A stretch of 24,889 nt of DNA from positions 3,210,705 to 3,235,593 of the forward strand of contig NZ_CM002285.1 in the NCBI RefSeq assembly GCF_000497445.1, given 5' to 3'. The position numbers and the translations under genes are program-made. Shown here one piece after another: positions 7,932 through 15,514 of this stretch (the stretch's first letter is position 1; every line of letters begins with the position of its first letter). Origin of the DNA: Streptomyces roseochromogenus subsp. oscitans DS 12.976 (lineage in GTDB: Bacteria > Actinomycetota > Actinomycetes > Streptomycetales > Streptomycetaceae). The notes beneath the pieces are model-generated. The model was given only the letters and a program-made list of their open reading frames with translations, did not search any database and was not told the origin of the DNA.

Positions 7932-8368
7932 CGGACGGCTCCCGGGGTGTGGGCACTGGCGTGACGGGCGGAGCCGGCGTGGCTGAGGGGACAAATGTGA
8001 AGGGGACAAATGTGACTGGCGGGATCGGTGTAACTGGCCGTGGCAGCACGACTGATGCGGCCGCTGTGACCGATACCGATAGGACCCATGTGACTGGCGG
8101 GATTGGGGGTATCGATGTGGCTGGTGGGATCCGTGTGACCGGCACGGGCGGCAGGACTGGTACAGCCGCTCTGCCTGGCGGGGTCGACGGGTGTGGTGGG
8201 CCAAGAGGGTGCGGTGGGTCCGCCCGCTCTCACGGTGCCGGCGGATCCGGTGAGTCCCCGGACTCCGGCTCCGGCGGTCCCGGCGGCTCCTGCGCCCACG
8301 GCTGCGGCAGCTGCGGACGAGCCGGCGGTTCCGGGGGCTCCGGACGCTCCGGGTCGGGAGGTGGTCAT
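7928..8368 (-). CDS. Low-complexity small ORF, coupled to the SDR gene
   Basis: This is a 146-codon frame with a strong ribosome site (AAGGAG, eight bases before ATG 8368) whose stop overlaps the SDR start as ATGA. These two features are the main reason to believe it is translated. The protein is unlike any family I know. Residues 1-55 are rich in Ala, Gly, Ser and Pro. The second half has degenerate units of the type DPxSHI, His/Ser/Ile/Pro-rich with a few Cys, produced by DNA repeats at 8010-8130. There is no signal peptide or membrane segment. The other minus frames here give Pro-Val-Thr or Arg/His/Ser repeats with poorer third-position GC, so this frame is the best choice but not certain. 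It may be a disordered linker protein, or a decaying gene whose translation only keeps the SDR coupled. Confidence 0.45.
   Translation of the reverse strand: MTTSRPGASGAPGTAGSSAAAAAVGAGAAGTAGAGVRGLTGSAGTVRAGGPTAPSWPTTPVDPARQSGCTSPAARAGHTDPTSHIDTPNPASHMGPIGIGHSGRISRAATASYTDPASHICPLHICPLSHAGSARHASAHTPGAVR
7987..8130. repeat. Degenerate minisatellite inside the small ORF
   Basis: Two 15-bp tandem units contain GGGGACAAATGTGA (7987-8000 and 8002-8015). A 16-bp unit ATGTGACTGGCGGGAT occurs exactly at 8010-8025 and 8088-8103 and with two changes at 8115-8130. Related GTGTAACTGGC and GTGTGACCGGC fragments lie between and after. The local AT content is higher than in the surrounding genes. Confidence 0.7.
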
Positions 8369-8436
8369 CTGGCTTTCTCCTTCAAAAGGGGTGGTGCGAC
8401 CGCCTCCGGCGGTGGTTCGGGCCGGTGGCGGAAGGT

Positions 8437-9990
8437 TCACTCGGGGGCTCCCGTGGCCGCGTGTGCCGAGGCCTGGGTGAGGGTGCGGCCGGCGTGGGCC
8501 AGCAGAGCCAGCGCCGCGACGCCGCAGGCGAGTGCCGGGACGGCGGGCGCGCCCCAGGCGTTCACAAGGGTCCGTACAGGGGCCGCCAGGACCGCGCAGC
8601 CGGGCAGCCTCGCGGCCAGCGGCAGGGCGACGGCCACCGCCTCCATGGCCGCCGCGGCGCCGAGCACCACGGCCGGGGCATGCCGGTGGTGGTGCGCGGT
8701 GAGCAGGCGGGCGAGCAGCAACAGCGCGCCCAGGGCGAGGGTCTGCGGATAGGCCCCAGGCTCGTGCAGGACGGCGCCGCACACCAGGAGCAGTGCGGCG
8801 AGCGCGCCCAGGAACAGGGCGAACGCGCCGAACAGCAACGGTCTGGCAGCCGCCGTGAAGTCCCCCAGCCCCCGGCTGCCGACGAGCCTGCGGCGGGCGC
8901 CCGTGGTGAGCAGATGGGCGCACCAGGCGGCCGGGGCGCAGGCCAGTGTGAGGGCCAGGACGGGCGCGGTGGCGGTGGGCCAGGGGCCGTTCGGGGCGCC
9001 GGTCGGCAGGGCGTCGGGGCCACCCGTCACGGCGGCCTTGAGGAGACCGTCGCCGAGGAGGGCGTATCCGAGCAGCCAGAGGGTCCACGCGCGCGTGCCG
9101 TTCGCCGTGCGCCACGCGTGTGTGCCGGTGCCGGCCGGGCCGGCGAGGGGACCGCGGCGCAGCGCGGCACGCATGGCGAGGGCGACGGCGAGGACGCCCG
9201 CGAGGGCGTCCAGGAGGCGGGGGTGGCCGTGGGTGAGGCGGAGTCCGGCCACGGTGGCCGCGCCGAAGGCGCCGGGCAGGAGGGTGAGGAGGATCCAGTC
9301 CGCGCGGACACGGGGTGCGGGCAGGGGCTCGGTCCGGGGGCCTTGCTCGCCGCCTCGCGGCACGCGCGCGTACAGCTCCTCGGCGAGCGAGAAGACGTCG
9401 CGGTGGCGGAAGCGGGCGGCGGTCCGGTCGGTGACGCCCTGCGCCTCCAGCCCAGCGGCGATCTCCAGGGGGTCCACGGCCCGCTCGCACAGGTCGCGGT
9501 GCCGGTGCAACAGCGCTTTCACCGGGTCGCCGGCTCCCCGCCGGGGCGCGGCGACGCGCCCCTTACTCGACTCCGGACCATCCGAATACCCTTTGCAGGA
9601 AGGCGAGTTGAGCGACCCCGGATCGCCCGATTCCGCCTGGGTCACGACGCTCGCCGCAAGCGGTCCGGGGCCGGGCCGGCCGAGCCGGTCAGCGACACCA
9701 GCGGGGCCAACCGCGCCGGACACGGAGCCGGACGGCACGGAAGAGCCCGCGCGATCCGACGAGGTGTCGCCGGACCAGGCCTCCTCACCGCCCCAGTCGC
9801 CACCCCGGTCTCCCTCGCCCCACTCCCCCGACCGCGTGTCCCAGGGTTCTGCTCCCCTGGGCATCCCGGGCCGGTCCAGCCCGCCCAGCGCACTCGCCGC
9901 GCGCAACGCGTCACCGGAAGCCCCCGGCACGGCGGCCGGACCCGGGGCTTCCGGCTTCCCCGGCACCTGCCATTCGCTCAGCTCGCTCAT
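8437..9990 (-). CDS. Multi-pass membrane protein of a polysaccharide locus, disordered N-terminus
   Basis: This 517-residue protein starts at ATG 9990, which shares TGATG with the stop of the glycosyltransferase gene. GGAGGGGGC lies just upstream, so the GTG one codon earlier is less likely. Residues 1-154 are Gly/Ala/Pro/Ser-rich and disordered. Residues 155-212 form a distinctive soluble segment containing HRHRDLCERAVDPLEIAAGL and RFRHRDVFSLAEELYARV. From residue 232 on, roughly eight to ten hydrophobic helices follow. The topology would suit a polysaccharide export or assembly partner (the PelG position in Pel operons), but I see no PelG signature, so it is left unassigned. The gene order makes it a partner of the adjacent transferase. 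Confidence is high that it is a gene and low for its function. Confidence 0.85.
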   Translation of the reverse strand: MSELSEWQVPGKPEAPGPAAVPGASGDALRAASALGGLDRPGMPRGAEPWDTRSGEWGEGDRGGDWGGEEAWSGDTSSDRAGSSVPSGSVSGAVGPAGVADRLGRPGPGPLAASVVTQAESGDPGSLNSPSCKGYSDGPESSKGRVAAPRRGAGDPVKALLHRHRDLCERAVDPLEIAAGLEAQGVTDRTAARFRHRDVFSLAEELYARVPRGGEQGPRTEPLPAPRVRADWILLTLLPGAFGAATVAGLRLTHGHPRLLDALAGVLAVALAMRAALRRGPLAGPAGTGTHAWRTANGTRAWTLWLLGYALLGDGLLKAAVTGGPDALPTGAPNGPWPTATAPVLALTLACAPAAWCAHLLTTGARRRLVGSRGLGDFTAAARPLLFGAFALFLGALAALLLVCGAVLHEPGAYPQTLALGALLLLARLLTAHHHRHAPAVVLGAAAAMEAVAVALPLAARLPGCAVLAAPVRTLVNAWGAPAVPALACGVAALALLAHAGRTLTQASAHAATGAPE

Positions 9991-11696
9991 CACGCCCCCT
10001 CCGCAGCCGCCAGAGGTGTCGCGCGTACCGGTGAGGCCGTGGCCCAGCCGGGGACGGTCCGGGGCAGGACGCGGGCCGTGGGGCCGGTCCAGCGCCCGGG
10101 GACGTGGGACTCGGCGGGGGTGGCGAACGGCAGAGGTGCGCCGGCCTCGTCGAGGACGACCCGGCGGACCGGACAGTGCGAGACGATCTCCAGGTAAATG
10201 CCGTGAAATGCCGAGATGTTCTGCTCGACGGTGAACAGTTCGAGCGCGCGGGCGCGCGCGGCGGCGCCCAGGCGCTCACGGCGCTCGGGGTCGCGCAGCA
10301 GCGCCACACACGCCTCCGCGAGCGCCCTCGGATTGCGCGGGGGCACGACGAGCCCCGTGCCCCCGATGACTTCCACCACCGCGCCGACGTCGGTGGAGAC
10401 CGTGGCCCGGCCGCAGAACATGGCCTCGATGAGGCCGATCGGGAACCCCTCGACCACGCTGGACAGCACGACGACCGCTCCGGCGGCGTACGCGTCGGGC
10501 AGCGTGGGAGCCTCCGGGCCGCCGATCTCCTCGAAGGAGACCGGGTTGTCGCCGACGGCGTGCGCGCCCTCCGCCTCGTCCGGGAAGAGCTGTGCGGCGA
10601 GCGCCCGGCAGTGGCCGAGGTAGGCCGCACCCTCGGGTCCCGAGGGCGCGCCGACGATCCTGAGGCGTGCCTTGGACTCCTCCTTGCGGACCTCGGCGAA
10701 GGCGTGCAGCAGCGAGATGAGGTCCTTGGCGGGTTCGATGCGCCCGACCCAGATCAGCGTGTCCGGGTCGGCGCGGTCCGGGGCCTCGCCGACCTCCGCG
10801 AAGCGGGCGGCGTCCATGCCCGGGTGGACGGTGCGGATCCGGGCACGGTCGGCGCCGCACCGTTCCTGCCAGCGGCGGGCGTGGGCGTTGCCGGGGGTGA
10901 GGATCTCGGCCCGCCGGTAGACCTCCGCGGCGAGCCGGGCCTGGAAGGCGCCGAGCAGCGCGCGTACGGCGGGGGCGGCGGCGCCGGGGCCGAGGGCCAG
11001 GTAGTGCGAGCGCAGCGGTACACCGTACTCGGTGACGAGCAGCGGCACGTCGGAGAAGTGCCGGGCGAGCAGCCCGGGCAGGGCGGCGGACCCTCCGGCG
11101 GCGGCGTGGCAGAGGTCGGCCGCGCCGAGGCCGTCGTCGCCGTACCAGTCGAGTGAGAGGGGGCGCAGGGCGCGTTCAAGGTGCGCGGTGACGGTGAGCA
11201 GATCGGGTAGGCGCGCCTCGTGCGCCGTGCGCAGCGCGCCGGGGGCGTGACAGGCGCGTTCGAGGGCGTGCACGGCGGCGTCCGAGCGCAGAGCGCCGAC
11301 GAGTCCGCCCTGCTCGCGGGCGAGTTCGGCGAGTCCGTACAGCGCGCTGCCGAAACGGTCCGGCAGATCGGCGGCCGCACCCTCGGAGGCGGCGTCGGCC
11401 CCGGTCCCGGCGCAGATCGCCCCGACGAGTGCGCCGTAGCACTCGGTGAAGCGCCGGCGCGCGCGCCGCCCGTAAGCGACCCCGTCGTCCTCGGACGTCC
11501 ACAGCGGCGCCGTACGTACCCGGTCGACGTGCGGCGGGAGCGGGACCCAGCCGTCCTCCTCCTGGCGCCGGCTGCGGCTGAGCGCGTAGATGTCGAACTC
11601 GTGCTGCTCGAGCCCGCGCACGAGCCGTTCGCACCAGAGTCCGGCGTCACCGCTCACATAGGGGTAGCCACCCTCCGTAAGCAGTCCGATGCGCAC
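9990..11696 (-). CDS. GT4 glycosyltransferase with DUF3492 (PelF-like)
   Basis: This 568-residue cytosolic glycosyltransferase begins with MRIGLLTEGGYPYVSGDAGL, the DUF3492 start seen in PelF-type enzymes. A GT-B fold follows. The C-terminal half has WVGRIEPAKDL and the retaining-GT4 E-x7-E motif as EGFPIGLIE (Glu416, Glu424). PelF uses UDP-sugars to polymerise the Pel polysaccharide; the donor here is unknown. Start is GTG 11696, chosen because the conserved domain begins there and purine-rich CGGGAGATCGGGGG lies upstream. The frame is open further 5' (an ATG at 11801), but that extension runs through hairpin sequence and has no domain. The 3' end couples to the membrane protein by TGATG. 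It is first in a block ending with the spherulin-like gene and probably moeZ. Confidence 0.92.
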   Translation of the reverse strand: MRIGLLTEGGYPYVSGDAGLWCERLVRGLEQHEFDIYALSRSRRQEEDGWVPLPPHVDRVRTAPLWTSEDDGVAYGRRARRRFTECYGALVGAICAGTGADAASEGAAADLPDRFGSALYGLAELAREQGGLVGALRSDAAVHALERACHAPGALRTAHEARLPDLLTVTAHLERALRPLSLDWYGDDGLGAADLCHAAAGGSAALPGLLARHFSDVPLLVTEYGVPLRSHYLALGPGAAAPAVRALLGAFQARLAAEVYRRAEILTPGNAHARRWQERCGADRARIRTVHPGMDAARFAEVGEAPDRADPDTLIWVGRIEPAKDLISLLHAFAEVRKEESKARLRIVGAPSGPEGAAYLGHCRALAAQLFPDEAEGAHAVGDNPVSFEEIGGPEAPTLPDAYAAGAVVVLSSVVEGFPIGLIEAMFCGRATVSTDVGAVVEVIGGTGLVVPPRNPRALAEACVALLRDPERRERLGAAARARALELFTVEQNISAFHGIYLEIVSHCPVRRVVLDEAGAPLPFATPAESHVPGRWTGPTARVLPRTVPGWATASPVRATPLAAAEGA

Positions 11697-11723
11697 GTGT
11701 GCACCCCCGATCTCCCGTCTGGG

Positions 11724-11747
11724 GAGCCGCCGTTGTCCCGGCGGCTC
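11724..11747. promoter_or_regulatory. Hairpin B in the leader of the PelF-like gene
   Basis: A perfect 8-bp inverted repeat, GAGCCGCC (11724-11731) and GGCGGCTC (11740-11747), has an 8-base loop that reads GGGACAAC on the minus strand. It lies 28 bases before the GTG start and may affect translation or transcript stability. Confidence 0.5.
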
Positions 11748-11776
11748 GCGGCGGGACGAACGTAAGGGGACAAGGC

Positions 11777-11810
11777 GGTGGTGCGACGGACGGTTGTCCA
11801 TCGCACCACC
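11777..11810. terminator. Hairpin A, probable terminator of the ABC operon
   Basis: A perfect 10-bp inverted repeat, GGTGGTGCGA (11777-11786) and TCGCACCACC (11801-11810), has a 14-base loop. It is the first strong hairpin after the end of the transporter ATPase gene (stop at 11898) in the minus direction. There is no U-tract on that side. Its loop also contains GGACAAC, as in the hairpin nearer the PelF-like gene, so it could equally belong to that gene's leader. Confidence 0.55.
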
Positions 11811-11897
11811 AAAAGGGGTGAACGGTCGTAACTTTCGCGTGCGGGTCGCGTTCAGTCGCGCTATGGCTTCACACGGCGATCGGCCAAGCACAAAACG

Positions 11898-13508
11898 TTA
11901 CGCCACAGCCGGCTCCCGGCGGGCCGCGCGCCGCTGGGCCGCCAGCTCCGGGTCGAGCGCGGGTACGGCGGCCAGGAGCTGCTTGGTGTACGGCTCGCGC
12001 GGGCTGTCGTACACCTCGTCGGCCGGCCCGTACTCGACGATCCGGCCCCGGCGCATCACCGCGACCCGGTCGCTGACCTGCCGTACGACGGCGAGGTCGT
12101 GGGCGATGAAGACCAGCGCGAGGCCGAGTTCCCGCTGGAGTTCGCCGAGCAGCTCGACCACCTGGGCCTGCGTGGTCACGTCGAGCGCGGAGACCGGCTC
12201 GTCGCAGACGATGACACGCGGTTCGGCGGCGAGCGCCCGGGCGATGCCGATGCGCTGGCGCTGGCCGCCGCTGAACTCGTGCGGGTAGCGGTCGCAGTGC
12301 GCCCTGTCGAGACCCACACGCTCCAGCAGTTCCGTCACGCGCCCCCGGATGCGCTCCTCACCGCGTTCCCCACGCGCGCGTAGCGGGTCGGCGATGGACT
12401 CGCCCACGCTGCGGCGGGGGTTGAGAGAGGAGACAGGGTCCTGGAAGACCATCTGGACGGCCGGGTTCACGCCGGTGTGCGGGCGGCCCGCGTAGCGGAT
12501 CGCGCCGGCCGTCGGCTCCAGCAGCCCGACCAGCATCCGGCCGAGCGTGGTCTTGCCGCTGCCGCTCTCGCCGACCACGCCTAGGGTCTCGCCCCGGCGG
12601 ACGGTCAGCGAGACGTCGTCCACGGCCGCGAACGCCCGCTTGCCCCGCCCGAACTCGCGCCGCAGCCCGGTGGCCTCCAGCACGAGCTCGTCGGTGGCCC
12701 GGGAGCCGGCACGGCGGGCCTCCACGCGCGGGACGGCGTCGAGGAGTTCGCGGGTGTACGCCTCGGCGGGAGCCGCGAGGACCGTGCCGACGGGGCCGTG
12801 CTCGACGGCCCTGCCGTGCCGCATCACGAGGAGGTCGTCCACGCTCTCGGCGGCGACGCCCACGTCGTGCGTGACGAGCAGCAGGCCCATGCCGGTCTCC
12901 TCGCGCAGCGTATGCAGCAGGTCGAGGATCTGGGCCTGGACGGTGACGTCGAGGGCGGTGGTCGGCTCGTCGGCGATCAGCAGGTCCGGCTCACAGGCGA
13001 GCGCCATGGCGATGAGGGCTCGCTGGCGCATACCGCCGCTGAACTCGTGCGGCCGGGACCGGGACCGCCGTACAGCGTCCGGAATTCCAACCCGCTCCAG
13101 CACCTCCACGGCACGCGCGCGTGCGCTACGACGCGAGACGCGCGCGTGCACGCGATAGACCTCGGCGATCTGGTCGCCGATCGCGTAGTACGGGTCGAGC
13201 GAGGACAGCGGGTCCTGGAAGACCATGGCGGCCTTCGCGCCGCGCAGCCGCCGCAGCTCCTCGTCCGGAGCGGCCTGTACGTCCGTACCGGCCACGTGGA
13301 CCGAACCGGTGACCCGGGCCCCCGTGCCCCGGTGCAGGCCCAGCAGGGCACCCGCGACCGTGGACTTGCCGGAGCCGGACTCGCCGACGAGGGCCAGCGC
13401 GGCCCCCTTGGCCAGGCTGAAGGAGAGTCCGTCCACGGCCCGCAGGTGGCCGAACTCGACCGTCAGGTCCGTGACTTCGACCAGGCTCATGCGTTCGTCC
13501 GGGCTCAT
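11898..13508 (-). CDS. Oligopeptide-type ABC transporter ATPase, two fused nucleotide-binding domains (DppD-DppF/OppDF)
   Basis: This 536-residue protein contains both ATPase domains of a peptide/nickel-type importer, normally two separate proteins. Domain 1 has Walker [10 protein letters not shown] (42-50), signature FSGG (156-159), Walker B LLIADEP (176-182) and H-loop His214. Domain 2 has GESGSGKTT (313-321), FSGGQ (412-416), Walker B VIVCDEP and His470. All catalytic elements are intact in both. Start ATG 13508 forms ATGA with the permease stop; a second in-frame ATG at 13490 is a possible alternative. It energises uptake through the two permeases encoded immediately upstream. The stop is TAA, and a hairpin follows at 11777-11810. 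Confidence 0.95.
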   Translation of the reverse strand: MSPDERMSLVEVTDLTVEFGHLRAVDGLSFSLAKGAALALVGESGSGKSTVAGALLGLHRGTGARVTGSVHVAGTDVQAAPDEELRRLRGAKAAMVFQDPLSSLDPYYAIGDQIAEVYRVHARVSRRSARARAVEVLERVGIPDAVRRSRSRPHEFSGGMRQRALIAMALACEPDLLIADEPTTALDVTVQAQILDLLHTLREETGMGLLLVTHDVGVAAESVDDLLVMRHGRAVEHGPVGTVLAAPAEAYTRELLDAVPRVEARRAGSRATDELVLEATGLRREFGRGKRAFAAVDDVSLTVRRGETLGVVGESGSGKTTLGRMLVGLLEPTAGAIRYAGRPHTGVNPAVQMVFQDPVSSLNPRRSVGESIADPLRARGERGEERIRGRVTELLERVGLDRAHCDRYPHEFSGGQRQRIGIARALAAEPRVIVCDEPVSALDVTTQAQVVELLGELQRELGLALVFIAHDLAVVRQVSDRVAVMRRGRIVEYGPADEVYDSPREPYTKQLLAAVPALDPELAAQRRAARREPAVA

Positions 13509-14503
13509 GCGAGCACCACCCGTCGGTCGGCCACCGCGTACAGCACGTCCGCGACGGCGTTGGCGAGGACCACGAAGAAGCCGATGACCAGGACCATCCC
13601 GACGACCACCGGCAGATCGACGACCTTCACCGCGTGCACCAGCTCCTGGCCGATGCCGGGCAGGCCGAACAGAGTCTCGGTGAGGACGGCGCCGCCGACG
13701 GCGGAGCCGACGTTGTTGGCGTTCAGCGCGATCACGGGCGCCAGGGCGCCGCGCAGCGCGTGCCGTGCGACGATCGCGCGCTCGCCGACTCCGTAGGCGC
13801 GGAAGGTGCGGATGTGGTCCTCGGCGAGGGTTTCCAGCATCGAGGCGCGGGTCAGGCGGGCGAAGGCGGCCGCCTCGATCAGGGCCAGCGACAGCCAGGG
13901 CAGCAGCAGGTTCCACGCCCACTGTTCGGGGTCGTCGGTGAGGTTGACGTACTCGGGGAAGGGCAGCAGCCGCAGTTCGCCGCAGACGACGATCATCAGC
14001 ACGAGACCGATGACGAAGACGGGCGTGGCCGTGCCGGCGAGGGTGACCGCGGTCAGCGCGCGCTCGGAGAAGCGGCCGCGCCGCCACGCGGACAGCACGC
14101 CGGTGCCGACACCGAGGACGAGCCACACCACCATCGCGCCCAGGACCAGCGACAGGCTGACCGGCAGCTTGGTCAGGACGATGTCCAGGACGGGCTGGTC
14201 GGTCTGGTACGACTGCCCGAGGCAGGGCGCCGCGCAGTGCGCGACCGAGGTGCCCGTGGAGAAGTCCTGGCCGACGAAGAGGCCCTCCAGGAAGTGCCAG
14301 TAGCGCAGATACAGCGGGTCCCCGAGCTTCAGCTGCTCGGCGACCTGGTGCACCTGTTCCGGCGAGCAGCGGGGACCGCAGGTGATCTGGGCGACGTTGC
14401 CGGGAGTGACGTAGAAGACGACGTAGACGATCACCGAGATGGCGAGCAGGGTGACCACCGTGCCGACGGCCCGGCGCAGCAGGAATCCGCCGAAGCCGTT
14501 CAT
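13505..14503 (-). CDS. ABC transporter permease, DppB/OppB type
   Basis: This 332-residue inner-membrane permease has the family's N-terminal helix (about 12-33), an outside loop, then five more helices. The cytoplasmic EAA-type coupling loop is visible as RTFRAYGVGERAIVARHALRG minus its ends, at roughly residues 230-250. The first extracytoplasmic loop has four Cys in two Cx3C pairs (Cys42/46 and Cys90/94), which likely form disulfides. Start ATG 14503 overlaps the stop of the other permease as ATGA and has AAGGAGGG ten bases upstream. Together with the DppC-type partner it forms the translocation path. Confidence 0.95.
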   Translation of the reverse strand: MNGFGGFLLRRAVGTVVTLLAISVIVYVVFYVTPGNVAQITCGPRCSPEQVHQVAEQLKLGDPLYLRYWHFLEGLFVGQDFSTGTSVAHCAAPCLGQSYQTDQPVLDIVLTKLPVSLSLVLGAMVVWLVLGVGTGVLSAWRRGRFSERALTAVTLAGTATPVFVIGLVLMIVVCGELRLLPFPEYVNLTDDPEQWAWNLLLPWLSLALIEAAAFARLTRASMLETLAEDHIRTFRAYGVGERAIVARHALRGALAPVIALNANNVGSAVGGAVLTETLFGLPGIGQELVHAVKVVDLPVVVGMVLVIGFFVVLANAVADVLYAVADRRVVLA

Positions 14504-15510
14504 GCGGTTCCCTCCTTCTCGCTCGCTGCGGGCTCCTTGCGGCCGGTGCCGACGCCCAGGCGGGAGGCGGCGCGCGGGTCGAGGGCGGTGCGCACGCCGT
14601 CGCCGAGGACGGTGAGGGCGAGAACGGTGACGAACAGGGCTCCGGCCGGCAGCAGCAGGTACTGGGGCGCAGCCTGGTACCAGACGTCGGCGTCGGTCAG
14701 CATCTGTCCCCAGGACGGGGTGGGCGGCTTCACGCCGACGCCGAGGAAGGACAGGGCCGCCTCGACGGAGATGTTCGTGGGCACCAGCAGCGCGGCGTAG
14801 GTGATGACGGGGGCCGCGAGGCCGGGCAGCAGCTCGCGGCGGGCGACCCGCCAGGCGCCCCAGCCGCTCAGCCGGGCGGCGGAGACGTAGTCGAGCCCCT
14901 TCAGGGACAGCGTCTGGGCCCGCACGATCTTCGCGATGTTGCCCCAGGCGATCAGGCCGATGACGAGGGTGACCAGGACGGGCCGCGGGAAGCTCGACGG
15001 CACGATCGCCAGCAGGGCCAACGACATGATCATCAACGGCATCGCGACGATGATGTCCGTTGCCCGGCTCAACAGTTGATCAACCCATCGATTGCCGAGC
15101 GCCGAGGCCACACCGACCGCGACACCGATGCAGACCTGGACCACCGTCGCCGCCAACGCCACCCCCAGCGACACCCGCGCCCCGTAGACCAGCCGGGCGA
15201 ACATGTCGCGGCCGGTCTGAGGCTCGACGCCCAGCCAGTGGTCGGCGCCGATGCCGCCGAAGGAGCCGATGGGCACGCCCCCGCGCGCGGAGTCGATCAG
15301 GGACGGGTGGTAGGTGGTGGGGTCCTGGCCCTCCAGCGCGGTGAGCAGCGGCGCGGCGAGCGCGATCAGGACGAGCAGCGCGACGACGGCCGCGGCGACC
15401 AGGGCGGCGCGCTGCGCACGCAGCCGCCGCCAGAACTGACGTACCCCCGAGACCGCCGGGACGGCGGTGTCCGCCCCGGCGGTCTCGACGGCGACAAGTG
15501 CCTCGCTCAC
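14500..15510 (-). CDS. ABC transporter permease, DppC/OppC type
   Basis: This 336-residue permease has a cytosolic N-terminus (1-35, including RQFWRRLRAQRAALVAA), one leading helix, a large outside loop (YHPSLIDSARGG and GADHWLGVEPQTGRDMFARL, typical of DppC) and five further helices. The coupling loop is LKGLDYVSAARLSGWGAWRV. The motif SFLGVGVKPPTPSWGQML near residue 265 is diagnostic of the family. Start is GTG 15510, only four bases after the substrate-binding protein stop, without a convincing separate ribosome site, so coupled translation is likely. Confidence 0.95.
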   Translation of the reverse strand: MSEALVAVETAGADTAVPAVSGVRQFWRRLRAQRAALVAAAVVALLVLIALAAPLLTALEGQDPTTYHPSLIDSARGGVPIGSFGGIGADHWLGVEPQTGRDMFARLVYGARVSLGVALAATVVQVCIGVAVGVASALGNRWVDQLLSRATDIIVAMPLMIMSLALLAIVPSSFPRPVLVTLVIGLIAWGNIAKIVRAQTLSLKGLDYVSAARLSGWGAWRVARRELLPGLAAPVITYAALLVPTNISVEAALSFLGVGVKPPTPSWGQMLTDADVWYQAAPQYLLLPAGALFVTVLALTVLGDGVRTALDPRAASRLGVGTGRKEPAASEKEGTA

Positions 15511-15514
15511 GGCG

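Noticed and set aside
6985..8145. Upstream extension of the spherulin-like frame
   Set aside because: It crosses the SDR gene in another phase as Arg/Pro-rich sequence. The real start at 6984 has a ribosome site and begins the domain.
7781..8752. Gly-rich + strand frame with GVTGG-type repeats
   Set aside because: It lies antisense to SDR, repeat ORF and membrane-protein genes and has no good start; its composition mirrors Ala/Pro-rich coding on the other strand.
11697..11801. Alternative ATG start (11801) for the PelF-like transferase
   Set aside because: The extra 35 residues are Arg/Pro-rich and encoded by hairpin sequence; the conserved domain begins exactly at GTG 11696.
13509..14126. 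N-terminal extension of the ATPase frame
   Set aside because: It overlaps the DppB permease in another phase and is Arg-rich; the ATPase domain starts after the ATGA overlap at 13508.
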